DNA from: Bufo bufo
Lineage: Eukaryota; Chordata; Amphibia; Anura; Bufonidae
Assembly (NCBI RefSeq): GCF_905171765.1
Contig: NC_053390.1
Coordinates: 508,203,444-508,267,443, forward strand
Length of the DNA stretch: 64,000 bases
Direction of reading: 5' to 3'
Below the pieces are notes generated by a model that was not told the DNA's origin, did no database searches, and was given only the letters and a program-made list of their open reading frames with translations. Shown piece after piece: positions 32,086 to 42,793 of the stretch (within the stretch, counting starts at the first letter, position 1; each line of letters opens with the position of its first letter). The position numbers and the translations under genes are program-made.

Positions 32086-32221
32086 GGCCCAATTCATACA
32101 ACCGTGTCCATTTTGCTGATCTGCAAAACAGGGACTCCAACCGTGTGCACCCCTCATCGCAGTGTGGACTCATTGAATTCAAGATGCATCCAAAGTTAAG
32201 ACATGTTGTGTGAATGGGGCC
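32086..32221. mobile_element. Short Harbinger-like MITE
   Basis: GGCCCAATTCATACAACCGT at the left and ATGTTGTGTGAATGGGGCC at the right. TTA at 32083-32085 and 32222-32224. Confidence 0.65.
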
Positions 32222-32743
32222 TTATAGTAATCGCATCCACAAGGCAAGAGTCCTGGACATATTCTATACTTGTCAAAACATGTTCGGTCAAAATTTCTAT
32301 TCCCCCTATCTCATCCAGTGCTTCAGCATTACCTACGACACAATTAATAGAATAGGTAGAGGGGTGGACATATGATATGTGCAACTGCACAGGGGTTCCG
32401 CAGGCAAGGGGCCCACAGTTAACGTCCTACCATCTACATGTAACAGACAGCTCATACATTTCCTAACTCACATATCTTGTGACAGAGAGATTAAGGGATT
32501 GCAAATCATGAGTACGGGACTTGTTCTACTATTCTTGCAAAAGGCCTTATAGCAAGTGTGTGTCATCTCCGTGCTTATTTTATCATGATTCTTTGTCATA
32601 AAAAAAACAATTTTCAATGTTAATCTATGACTAAACAAATATTAATTTCCAAAACTATGCGGGGGAGAAGAGACGTTGAAAGAAGAGACAAGAAAGCAGA
32701 AGTAGAAAACTGGAAAAACTAAAAACAAAAAAAATAATAGTAA

Positions 32744-32925
32744 GGCTGGGTTCACATTAACATATACATTTTTTGCTGGACTTTGCAGGATGGAAAAGCG
32801 TGGAACATTAAGTTTTCCCATCCTTCACAGTCATGCAAAAATATATATACGTTAACGCATCAGTTAACATATACCTTTTTTTGGGTACATTAAACGCAAG
32901 ACAAAAACGTGATGTGAACCCAACC
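32744..32925. mobile_element. Harbinger-like MITE
   Basis: GGCTGGGTTCACATTAACAT and inverse GATGTGAACCCAACC. TAA on the left, TAG on the right. The interior repeats ATATACATTTTTTG / ATATACCTTTTTTTG. Confidence 0.7.
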
Positions 32926-33195
32926 TAGTTATTAAGGAGATTCTATGAAAGTTTTGTAATGCTTTTAATCCATTATATAGATTTTGAATACTTGATACAA
33001 TCAATTCATGTCCAGATTTTCTGTTTGTATACAAGTGTTTTTTATAAGGCCATATAGTGTCCCAACTTTTAGGTCCCTTAGAGGACCTTTATCAAGGGAT
33101 CTGTCCAAATTATGAACATGATAATCTGTATGTTATAGACAAATTGAAGTACAGGTAGAAAAAGTCAAGCAAGGTTGCAAAATGTAAACATATTG

Positions 33196-33800
33196 TAAGG
33201 GATCGCTCTCTCACAGGGGGTCGCAATCACAGACTTCTAACTCTGATAACGGGGTTCAAGTCCAAATGGTGCTTTATTTCGGCACTTCAGCACCAGCACA
33301 AACACCTGCCCGTCTAGGCACTACCTAATACAGAGGTCTTCTCCTTGACTCATCTCTAAAGCACAGTTTACGCACAGGGTCTCAGGCTCCAACCCTTAGC
33401 AGGTCAGCTCACCAAACATAGGTCCAGGGGAGAGATGTGGCTTCACTAACAGCCCTCCTGGCTGAGACCACACAGTACCTCACAGGCTTCCCTCTCTCTA
33501 GGGTTACTTTCTCTCCCCCCAGACTCATGCACAAAGGGTTGATTTATCCCAGCTTGATTTACCCAGCTGGCCTTACCTGGGGCCAGGGAACCTGTAATGG
33601 ATTAGGGGTGTGGACTGGAAGACTCCCACTACCAACCTGTCTCCCAGTCCAAAGAAATCCAGCCCATACAACATTAAATAAAAAACAGCTCCAGCAACTT
33701 TGCCTTGCTGAAGCCATACCATTTCTGGATTTCAGTTCTCAAGAACCGGGTAAGATACACACCCCCACCATACCTCTACTGTGCACTTTACTGTACACAT
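33196..33800 (-). repeat. Possible solo LTR (boundaries uncertain)
   Basis: Begins TGTAAGGGATCGCTCTCTCA and contains an inverted poly(A)-type signal (GCTTTATTTC near 33281) at a position like that in the chromovirus LTR. It has no ORF and a GC content above its flanks. I could not define a terminal CA or a target duplication. Confidence 0.3.
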
Positions 33801-33927
33801 TACCACAATATATATACATGTGAGCCAATATAAGAAGGTAGCATAAATAACATTTATCATGGAGCAGCAATAGCGACAAACAATATACTCAAAGGCCATT
33901 ATGTAGACAATTGTATAGATAACGACT

Positions 33928-35081
33928 GTATTTTTCACCCTATAAGACGCACCGGCCCATAAGACGCACCTAGGTTTTTGAGGAGGAAAATAAGAAAAAA
34001 AAAATTTTAACCAAAAGGTGTGCTTTTGGTGGGTTTTGAACTAATGGTGGTCTGTGCATGACACTACTATGGGGGATCTCTGGATGGCACTGTTATGGGG
34101 GGGGTTTTGTGGGTGGCACTGTTATGGGGGGTGATCTGTGGATGGCACTGTTATGGGGGGGTGATCTGTGGATGGCACTGTTATGGGGGGGTGATCTGTG
34201 GATGGCACTGTTATGGGGGGGTGATCTGTGGATGGCACTGTTATGGGGGGGTGATCTGTGGATGGCACTGTTATGGGGGGGTGATCTGTGGATGGCACTG
34301 TTATGGGGGGGTGATCTGTGGATGGCACTGTTATGGGGGGGGTGATCTGTGGATGGCACTGTTATGGGGGGGGGTGATCTGTGGATGGCACTGTTATGGG
34401 GGGGGTGATCTGTGGATGGCACTGTTATGGGGGGGCTGATCTGTGGATGGCACTGTTATGGGGGGGTGATCTGTGGATGGCACTGTTATGGGGGGGGGGG
34501 GTGATCTGTGGATGGCACTGTTATGGGGGGGTGATCTGTGGATGGCACTGTTATGGGGGGTGATCTGTGGATGGCACTGTTATGGGGGGGGTGATCTGTG
34601 GATGGCACTGCTATATATGTGTCACCCACAGATCCCCCACCCCATAACAAAGCCATCCACATATCCCCCACCCCATAATAGTGGCATCCACAGATCACCC
34701 CCCCCCCATAACAGTGCCAACCACAGATCACCCACCCCATAATAGTGGCATCCACAGATGCCCTAATAACCTGTGGGAGGGGCCGGTGTCATGCAAATGC
34801 GGCGGGGCCGGTGCGGTTACTGTACTCCGGCCCCAACGCTCACTCACTGCTTTATTGCCTAAATATTTTATTAATAATAGCTTTCATTGAAGTTCCGATC
34901 CCCAGTGACCGCACCGGCCGCGCCGCATTTGCATGACACCAGCCCCTCCTCCCTTACCCGTCCAGCTGATACATCGCAGTCTCCGATGTAAAATGGCAGC
35001 ATTCGCCCCATAATACGCAGGGGCATTTTCCCCCCACTTTTGGGGGGGGGGGGAGTGCGTCTTATGGGGCGAAAAATACGG
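33928..35081. mobile_element. TIR element with GTATTTTTCRCCC ends
   Basis: GTATTTTTCACCCTATAAGACGCACC at the left is inverted at the right as GTGCGTCTTATGGGGCGAAAAATAC. The interior is a minisatellite and GC-rich palindromic DNA. A shorter relative lies at 49888-50233. Confidence 0.7.
34066..34760. repeat. 30-bp minisatellite with orientation switch
   Basis: About 17-18 copies of GATCTGTGGATGGCACTGTT plus ATG and a G-run of 6-13. Exact 30-bp spacing holds from about 34141 to 34330, then the G-run varies. From about 34620 to 34758 degenerate copies occur in the inverted orientation (CATAACAGTGCCA, CACAGATCACC). Open frames here are repeat artefacts. Confidence 0.9.
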
Positions 35082-35127
35082 ATGTATAAATATCATTATA
35101 AAATACATGAGGCTATTTGAATGGATA

Positions 35128-35640
35128 TTAAAAAGAAAAAAGGGACATGACTAAGTGGGAAGCAATTTTAGGCCATCCTATAGCACATGCAGAATGGTAA
35201 CAGTTATGGGACCGAGCAGCGAAGTCGTCTTCATGTGTCACATATAGGGAAAACACATATAAAGTGCTTATGTTTTGGTATCATACCCCACAGCTATTAA
35301 AACATTTTAGCCAAGATATCTCTGATAGATGTTGGAGGTGTATGACAGGTGAGGGGACTCACCTTCACATTTTTTGGGAATGTCCTGTGATTGTGCCCTT
35401 TTGGAGAATGGTGGGGTCGGTCCTTTTTCAACTCCTCGCAATTCATTTTCCTTTTACACCTTTTTTTTACTTATTGAATATGCCAAAAATGTCATTAAAG
35501 AAACAATTCCTGCTTTTAGTCCTTCAGGTGTTAACGGCGGCCAGGCGCTTAATTGCGAGGTTTTGGTTGAGGGCAGATGCGCCTACCCAAATGGACCTCA
35601 TACACAGTGTGGGGGAAGTTAGGAAAATTGAATACTTAAA
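35128..35640 (+). pseudogene. L1 ORF2 C-terminal (zinc-knuckle-like) domain
   Basis: Open piece with CWRCxxxxGTHLHIFWECP, the conserved Cys/His cluster downstream of RT in vertebrate L1 ORF2. The coding end is separated by the MITE and resumes at 36428 with RFTKTWQAWDDAF-like codons. It lacks RT and endonuclease. Confidence 0.75.
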
Positions 35641-36427
35641 GGGCTTCTGTCAGCCCACTAAACCGTTTTTTTTTTTTGCTTAATAATAACCCCTACACTG
35701 CGATTTATCCATACATAAGTAAAATAATAATTTTGGTTCAGTAGAATTTGCTAAAACCCTATTTTTATAATATGTAAATTACCTTGCTACCAGCAAGTAG
35801 GGCGGCTACTTGCTGGTAGCAGCCGCATCCTCCGATCCTAATGACACCCCCTCTGCTTGTTGATTGACAGGGCCAGCGCACGGGATCTTTCTCCGCTGGC
35901 CCTGCCTGTTTTCATTCAATATCTGGCGCCTGCGCCGCGGCCGTACCTCTCTTCAATCGGCGCAGGCGCACTGAGAGGCGGCCACTCACTCGGCTGCTTC
36001 ATCCTCAATGCGCCTGCGCCGGGTGTAGATGTGACGTCATCGGCGCAGGCGCATTGAGGATGAAGCGGCCGAGTGAGTGGCCGCCTCTCAGTGAGCCTGC
36101 GCCGATTGAAGAGAGGTACGGCCGCGGCGCAGGCGCCAGATATTGAATGAAAACAGGCAGGGCCAGCGGAGAAAGATCCCGTCCGCTGGCCCTGTCAATC
36201 AACAAGCAGAGGGGGCGTCATTAGGATCGGAGGATGCGGCTGCTACCAGCAAGTAGCCGCCCTACTTGCTGGTAGCAAGGTAATTTACATATTATAAAAA
36301 TAGGGTTTTAGCAAATTCTACTGAACCAAAATTATTATTTTACTTATGTATGGATAAATCGCAGTGTAGGGGTTATTATTAAGCAAAAAAAAAAAAACGG
36401 TTTAGTGGGCTGACAGAAGCCCTTTAA
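35636..36427. mobile_element. T2/Kolobok-like palindromic MITE
   Basis: The whole element is a palindrome with arms of ~390 bp around about 36031. Ends AGGGCTTCTGTCAGCCCACT, flanked by TTAA at 35636-35639 and 36424-36427. The centre contains GCGCCTGCGCCG blocks. Confidence 0.85.
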
Positions 36428-36944
36428 CTGCATGCATTACTAACTCAGTCGATAGATTTACAAAGACCTGGCAAGCATGGGATGACGCTTTTGACCACTT
36501 ACAATAAGAGATCTCTGAATATCAGTTTATCTTTTTCTCCCCTTCCTTTTTTTCCCTTATGTGTCGTGTTGTTGTAATTGTTCTATGTCCTTTCGTTGTT
36601 TCAACTCTCAATGCGTCTATTGGCTTCTGATGCAAAATGTATGTTTTGTATACTAATGTACATTTTTCATATTGACGTTATGCAATATAACATTGTACCT
36701 GTATTGCTTCTCACGGATATGCAATGAGACAATGTATCTGTATTACTTTTTCATTGACAAAAATTTATAAAATAAACTATTTAAAAAAAAAAAAAAAAGG
36801 GGGAAGAGAAAGGGTGATCAGATGATCTAAGTATAAAGGATAAACAAAGAAATGCTAAAACAAGATCCTTATGGATCCTTATGAAGGGCACATGGATCGT
36901 TGGTGGTGAATAGTGGTGATTACCTGCGGCCTGAGCTAAAGTAA

Positions 36945-37239
36945 GGCCCCATTCACACGTCCGCAATTTCGTTCTGCATTTTGCGGATCGGAATTGCGGA
37001 CTCATTCCTTTCTATGGGGCCACACAATGTGCGGCCCGGCTCCCGAAATGCGTTTCCGTTCCCGAATTTCCATTCCCGAAAAAAATAGAACATGTCCTAT
37101 TCTTGTCTGCAATTGCGGACAAGAATAGGCATATTCTCTTAGTGCCGGCAATGTGCGGTCCGCAAAATGCGGAACACACATTGCCGCTGTCTGTGTTTTG
37201 CGGATCTGCAAAACACGTTACGGATGTGTGAATGGAGCC
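36945..37239. mobile_element. Harbinger-like MITE
   Basis: GGCCCCATTCACACGTCCGC and inverse CGGATGTGTGAATGGAGCC. TAA on the left, TTA on the right. Confidence 0.75.
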
Positions 37240-37693
37240 TTAGCGAGTCTGGACGCTACTGATGGCGTCCCAGCATGGTGTCAAATAGAATGTAGGGCGT
37301 CCTGGGAGTGGGCGTGCTAATAACAAAGCTTCTTTGGTTGTCTATTTACACAGGTAGGAAAATATATGTTTCCTGGAAATATTACTCAAAGATCAATCAA
37401 CCTTCCCAAAATAAACCTCTTTCAGCTTTCCCAGCATACCTATGATAACAGATTTTCTTCTTCAGCATGGATTCGCCCTTCTGACAATCACCAGCAAGAT
37501 CATCCATCAGACCTCATGGATGTAGCCATCCTTGACCAATACTACACCTGCTTGGTCTCCACAGCCATCACAAACAAACAAAAACTTGGACGCTTTTAAC
37601 ATATAGTTGGTTCACAGATGGAAGATTTACATGGAATACATTTTCCCTTAGAAAAGCAAACAGAAGAATAGTCAAGAAAAAAACATAACATAC
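37240..37693. other. Intron sequence next to MFSD12 exon
   Basis: No repeat termini or exon recognised. A 77-codon plus-strand frame at 37366 has no family motif. Confidence 0.4.
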
Positions 37694-37904
37694 CGGAATG
37701 CTGTAAGCTCCACTTTGTCATGCTCATTCTTAGCCAGGTCTGGAATTAATGCTAGATGAGAGATTTGTGTAGCTGCCCATCCAAACTGGAAAATGATGAT
37801 GAAAGGGATAAAGTATATCAGGCCAACCCACTGTGGTGTATTTTCTGTACAGCCCAAGCATGGGTTGAAGATGAAGGGGAATGAGACAATAACGCTCAAT
37901 GTTC
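37694..37904 (-). CDS. mfsd12: MFSD12-like transporter, internal exon (211 bp)
   Basis: Acceptor (T-run then TTGCAG) and donor GTATGTTATG flank an exon entered in phase 1 and left in phase 2. It encodes [19 protein letters not shown], a transmembrane segment, then [20 protein letters not shown] and [20 protein letters not shown]. The family signature is FQFGWAxTQIxHLxLIPxLxxNxHxKVELTAxR. The split Arg codon is completed at 8092. Upstream exons (family YGxRKxWHxxG) were not found on the minus strand up to 64000, so the gene's 5' end lies beyond or escaped recognition. Confidence 0.93.
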
Positions 37905-38290
37905 CTGCAAAAAAAAAAAAAAGACCACTATAGGTTTAGAGGGTCTCAGGTTCACTTAGGATCACTGTAGTTTAAGGGGGAGATTTACCAAGACTGGAGT
38001 TTCCTACACCAGTCTTGATCTCTTGAGCGGTGGAGCGAGATGCACCTAATTTATGAATAGACACATGCCTCTTAATAAGTGAAGTGCATCTGTGGCATCT
38101 CCATGCAAAAGAAAGTCTTGCTAGGAGCTGGCGTAAACTTGAGCTATAATCTATGCATGGACACAAATAAAATAACCTGCAGGACATGAAAACATCACAT
38201 TAGCCAGCAAAATCAGCAAAATACATCCTGTAGTTAGATATTTAACAGGAAGGCACTAGTCAAAGGTCAGTATGGTCAGAGGGTCTAGAG
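37905..38290. other. Intron, non-coding
   Basis: A short AGGGGGAGATTTACCAAGACTGGAG piece at 37974 resembles the end of the MITE at 44614. Nothing else recognised. Confidence 0.4.
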
Positions 38291-38434
38291 CAGTCATGTT
38301 CAACCTGCGGCCCTCCAGCTGTTGCAAAACTACAACTCCCATCATTCCCAGACAGCATACAACTATCAGCCTACAGAAGGGCATGGTGGGAGTTGTAGTT
38401 TTACAACAGCTGGAGGGCCGCAGGTAGAGCATGC
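38291..38434. mobile_element. Small hAT-like MITE
   Basis: CAACCTGCGGCCCTCCAGCT and AACTACAACTCCCATCAT at the left, inverted at the right as GGGAGTTGTAGTTTTACAAC and AGCTGGAGGGCCGCAGG. Widespread tetrapod element type; boundaries ±5 bp. Confidence 0.65.
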
Positions 38435-38871
38435 ACATAAAACCCAACATAGGATTAGACTATTAACAATTCTCCTTTGGCTTTGGCTTCAAACTAGACA
38501 CAGGACTGGATAAAGGTTTGTCAGCGTTTCTGGGACATTTACACAACTAATAAGTCAACATGTAACATGTCAAATCTCCTACAAACGTATATAAAAATAC
38601 ACAATCCTATACGGTAGAGTGCATCTGGCAGCCTCTGATAAGGCTTGCACCACCAGCTTGCTTCTGTAACTGTTGTGTGGGGGTTTAACAGGAAATGCTG
38701 ACAGACAATTTTGGCTGTCTGTGTATAAGCAGTGTAGCCAGCTGTAAAGGGAATTTGTATTCAGAGAATGGAACATATTTTGAAAGAATTTTTGATGATC
38801 TTACTTTAATTTTCCATGTTAATCTATATTTAAACAAAAACCATAAAACCCTGCAGTTTTCCCACTGGCCA
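38435..38871. other. Non-coding
   Basis: No repeat ends, exon or RNA gene recognised. Confidence 0.4.
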
Positions 38872-39642
38872 TTAAAGGGAACCTGTCACCAAAAAATTGC
38901 TTATTAAGCTGTTCAGAGTACCTTATAGTGCTACATAGTAGTGTCCTATTGCACTTTTTCTTTGTTTTCCAGCATTTAGCCTCATTGAGAAATCGATGTT
39001 TTATTCAGCTGCTGCCCCGTGCTTCAAGTCAGGCTTGAAGTCAAGGGGGCAGCGGCCTAGGCGTCTCCAATCCTGCTCTCCCCGCCTCCCGCCGCTTTGA
39101 TTGACACGCCGCATCTCAGTGCCGGGACCGCGCTCTCAGCCCGCATGCGCAGTAAAGAGCTGCTGTAGCGCGATCCCGGCTCCGGCTCGTACACTCAGCC
39201 GGCTTCAGTCTCGCTACAGTGCATGCGCCCGCCAGCCTTACATACTCGCGCCCGGCATCTTCTCTACCTGCACATACAGAGCGGGCGCATGCGCTGTAGC
39301 GAGACTGAAGCCGGCTGAGTGTACGAGCCGGAGCCGGGATCGTGCTTCAGCAGCTCTTTACTGCGCATGCGGGCTGAGAGCGCGGTCCCGGCACTGAGAT
39401 GCGGCGTGTCAATCAAGGCGGCGGGAGGCGGGGAGAGCAGGATTGGAGACGCCTAGGCCGCTGCCCCCTTGACTTCAAGCCTGACTTAAAGCACGGGGCA
39501 GCAGCTGAATAAAACATCGATTTCTCAATGAGGCTAAATGCTGGAAAAACGAAGAAAAAGTGCAATAGGACACTACTATGTAGCACTATAAGGTACTCTG
39601 AACAGCTTAATAAGCGATTTTTTGGTGACAGGTTCCCTTTAA
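38872..39642. mobile_element. T2/Kolobok-like palindromic MITE
   Basis: AGGGAACCTGTCACCAAAAA inverted at the right, TTAA at both ends. Arms pair almost throughout around about 39257, with GCGCATGCGC-type blocks in the centre. Confidence 0.85.
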
Positions 39643-40176
39643 GCCTAATAATAGGCGCCACTTCTTGGTCCGTACATATCACTTTACTGCAGTTAGCTAC
39701 TTATCTATCATTCTAATCCTGTTTGTAGTAATATCATCTCTGTGTGTAGATAATACAGGATCTATGATTCCTAATGAGCAATTGTCAAAGCTTATCTATT
39801 CTTTCCTTGTACAATGACCTCTGCACAGGTCACAGACCATGCCTAGAAAACTCTCCCATAGAAGTCAATGAGGTCCCCCCTCCTAACCATTGTGTCTATG
39901 GACTATGGGGCTGCCATAAAGCAATTTTCTTAATGCTTTGTAAATGCTGTTAAGAACAGCTCAGGCAAGATGGCAATAATGTTCAGGAAATAAAATTTAA
40001 AAATCTACAATCAGAAAATAAAAACAGATTAGAAAAGATGTGTCGCTGTCTGGTTTTAACTGGCAGATAAAATTTTTGGTGACACTTTTCCTTTTACGTT
40101 TTCTTTCTACACAGTGCTTTGAACAAAGACTAGCTCCCAAGCGTCCCACTTTTGGAGGGACAGTCCCTACTATTAA

Positions 40177-40455
40177 GGCCTCCTGCACACGACCATTGTG
40201 TGCACCCGTGGCCGTTGTGCCGTTTTCCGTTTTTTTTTCGCGGACCCATTGACTTTCAATTGACTTGCATTGTAATTCAGGACGGATCCGTTTGGCTCCG
40301 CACAGCCAGGCGGACACCAAAACGACTTTTTTTTCATGTCCGTGGATCCTCCAAAAATCAAGGAAGACCCACGGACGAAAAAACGGTCACGTATCACGGA
40401 AAAACGGAACCCCGTTTTGCGGACCGCAAAAAAATACGGTCGTGTGCATGAGGCC
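40177..40455. mobile_element. Harbinger-like MITE
   Basis: GGCCTCCTGCACACGACCAT and inverse ACGGTCGTGTGCATGAGGCC, TAA duplications. Confidence 0.8.
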
Positions 40456-40502
40456 TAACCCAAATCCATTTGCCTTTCTTTGATACGTAAACAAAAAACT
40501 AC

Positions 40503-41191
40503 TTAAAGGGTTTCTACCACTTCGTTTTCACATAATTAGCTTTCAGACACTAGCGATCCGCTAGTGTCTGCTCTCCCAAACAATCCTAATATAATAGCTT
40601 ATTGTGCAGCCGTTTCGCTAAAAATCGAACTTATATAGATATGCTAATGAGCCTCTAGGTGCTATGGGGGCTAGAGGCGCGGTCTACCTTCACAAAATGC
40701 CGCCGCCCAGCGCGTCCCTCCAGCCCGCCCATCTCCTCCGGAATGCGATCAAGCGGACGAATTCTCGCGCATGCGCCGTGCGCGTCTGTATTCGGCGCAT
40801 GCGCAGTGAATGTCTGACCGCTTCCCTGCTCAGACATCTCCACTGCGCCTGCGCCGATGACGTCATAGTGCTCCGAGGAACAGGCGCAGTGGAGATGTCT
40901 GAGCATGCGCCGAATACATACGCTCACAGGGAGGATCGCATTCCGGAGGAGATGGGCGGGCTGGAGGGACGCGCTGGGCGGCGGCATTTTGTGAAGGTAG
41001 ACCGAGCCTCTAGGTGCTAATGACGCCCCCTTAGCACCTAGAGGCTCATTAGCATATTAATATAAGTTAGTTTTTTAGCGAAACGGCTGCCCCAAAAGCT
41101 ATTATATAAGGATTGTTTGGTAGAGCAGACACTAGCGGATCGCTAGTGTCTGAAAACTAATTATGTGAAAATGAAGTGGTAGAACCTTTAA
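40503..41191. mobile_element. T2/Kolobok-like palindromic MITE
   Basis: AGGGTTTCTACCACTTCGTT inverted at the right as GAAGTGGTAGAACCTTTAA. The interior arms (GACACTAGCGATCCGCTAGTG, GCCTCTAGGTGCTA) are inverted too. TTAA at 40503-40506 and 41188-41191. Confidence 0.8.
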
Positions 41192-41216
41192 CACCCATGA
41201 CTCTGAGGCTGGGTTC

Positions 41217-41524
41217 ACACTTGAGCGCATTTTATATGCGCGTTTAACACGCGTTTTTGTCGCGCGTTTTTATGAGCGTTTTTTGCAATAGTAAACGCGC
41301 GTTTGTGTGATTGACTGCAGTGTCCTATGGCCACAAACGCGCGTCAAAACGCCCCAAAGAAGCTCAAGAACTTGTTTGAGCGTAGGGCGTTTTTCAGCGC
41401 GTTCAAACACGATGTAAAACGCTCAAGTGAGAACCAGGGCCATAGGGAAGCAATGGTTTTCATGTGTTGAGCGTTTTACAGCGCGTTTGAACGCGCTGTA
41501 AAACGCTCAAGTGTGAACCCAGCC
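41217..41524. mobile_element. Harbinger-like MITE with TGA duplication
   Basis: GGCTGGGTTCACACTTGAGC and inverse CTCAAGTGTGAACCCAGCC. TGA at both sides (41214-41216, 41525-41527). Interior rich in ACGCGCGTTT repeats. Confidence 0.8.
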
Positions 41525-41560
41525 TGAGGGTATACAAATGAGCTCTTAACAGCTCTACCT

Positions 41561-42438
41561 TTATTTTTTTATTTTTTTTCCTCTATAAGCCCAAAGTCGT
41601 GCCACACAAAAATCGTGCACTAGGTCGCGGTCTATCGCAGGCCCTCTCCTTAAGAGAAGGGCCCCCCACAAACCATTCCCTATCCCTTCGGGGCCGAAGC
41701 TCCTGCAAGGGACTGGGACAAACAGCAACCCTCAGCCAAAGCCAAGGGTACGCCCATCTATGCTCCCGGCTTTCGCCTACGCTGCCACCCAAGGCGTCAG
41801 CCAGGAGCTTCAATAAAGGTCAGGACTCTCCCCGGAGGGAGAGCCCACGGGGTTTGGCAGGGGGGTGAGGAACCAATATGGCCACACACACCCCCCCTAG
41901 ACCTGGGGGGGTACCCGTAAGGGCGCCGCAACCCTGAAAATCCTAGTGACAAACAACGTGTAAAGTGCACACAGTGAACACAAAAAATAAATAAAGTGAA
42001 CGTGTGCCATTACGGCCCGGACATTCGACCAGAATTATAAAAATTCATCTTGTCAAGGCCGAAGCCGAGCAAAGAGAGGTGTGTGCTAAAATTGTGAGAA
42101 AGAAAGTGCTGTGCCAATGTGCCATCTCTCAGTGGGATTCCACTCCCAGTGAGTTCAGGCACCCCAGGGTCACCACTCCTGAGGCACTTGCACTTTGGGC
42201 TTTCAACACAACTCAACCTAATGGCATTGATCCAGCAGACCGGACCACCTCGCACAGGACATTTCTGCCCTAATGCTGTACACCCTTCATGGGGCACTGT
42301 GTGGTTCTCTGCTCTCCTCTAATCCCATGGCTCAGCCTACTGCGGCCTTCCTCCATGGGCAGAGTTCAGTCCAGGAGATCGACCGGACTGATAAGAACAG
42401 ATACTACACTTGATCTTAGCCAAAAGGCAGAGAAGCGA
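41561..42438 (-). mobile_element. U2 snRNA-headed retroposon
   Basis: 878-bp insertion flanked by a perfect 10-bp duplication AGCTCTACCT (41551-41560 and 42439-42448). On the minus strand it starts exactly with the U2 snRNA 5' end, continues with about 800 nt unrelated to U2, and ends in an A-rich tail (T-runs at 41561-41579). The structure is that of an L1-mobilised chimeric RNA or an snRNA-headed SINE-like element. Confidence 0.8.
42387..42438 (-). pseudogene. U2 snRNA 5' fragment (52 nt)
   Basis: Minus strand begins TCGCTTCTCTGCCTTTTGGC and continues TAAGATCAAGTGTAGTATCT, including the branch-point-pairing GTAGTA element, then GTTCTTATCAGT. One substitution lies in stem I (CTCTGCC for CTCGGCC). 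Homology stops after about nt 53 of U2, so it lacks the Sm site and cannot be a working U2 gene. Confidence 0.9.
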
Positions 42439-42793
42439 AGCTCTACCTCTAATGCTACCTCATGTAATGTAGCTAAAAATCTATGTTCCACCTTTTGAAG
42501 GGCCTTGAGACAGAAGAGCATGCACACAGTTTAACGCGCTTTCCATAAGGAGATATTGTATTCCCCAAATCCTTACTTAGGCTTCTCTCCCAGTTAAGCC
42601 AGTAGTCTCTGCCCTACACTGATGAGGAGCAATCACTCAGAAACAGCTTTCTGCAGATGAGATGCTAACTTAACTTTTTTCCAAGTCATGTATCAATGCC
42701 TTTCAGAGGGTCAAACATTGACTTATGGGATAGCTACTTTACATCTGCTAGCATTAGAGGTGGAGCTTGTTGAGTTCATTTGCATACCCTCTT

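Larger units (their letters stand above)
35128..36799 (+). mobile_element. L1-type LINE 3' end, split by a palindromic MITE
   Basis: The plus-strand frame 35264-35640 carries ISDRCWRCMTGEGTHLHIFW then ECPVIVPFW, the CxxC...H...C region at the end of L1/Tx1 ORF2. After the MITE (35636-36427) the ORF2 end and 3' UTR continue to an A-run at 36782-36797. 5' truncated. Confidence 0.8.
41528..42793. mobile_element. MITE interrupted by a U2-headed retroposon
   Basis: The left terminus GGGTATACAAATGAGCTC (41528) and the sequence after the retroposon (42449 onward, CTAATGCTACCTCATGTA) are repeated inverted at 42733-42793 (GTAGCTACTT..., GCATTAGAGGTGGAGCTTG, CATTTGCATACCC). The inverted repeat is continuous only when 41561-42448 is removed. 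Confidence 0.7.

Noticed and set aside
33196..33800. Full LTR retrotransposon
   Set aside because: No internal gag/pol and no matching second LTR in the window; kept only as a low-confidence solo LTR.
34066..34615. CRISPR-like regular array
   Set aside because: There are no unique spacers; the whole 30-bp unit repeats, and the genome is eukaryotic.
34058..34755. Open frames with repeated GDLWMALLWGG-type peptides
   Set aside because: 30-bp repeat unit is a multiple of three, so all frames stay open; no start, splice or domain evidence.
42387..42438. Functional U2 snRNA gene
   Set aside because: Homology ends after about 52 nt, lacking the Sm site and 3' stems. Flanking TSD and A-tail show a retroposed fragment.
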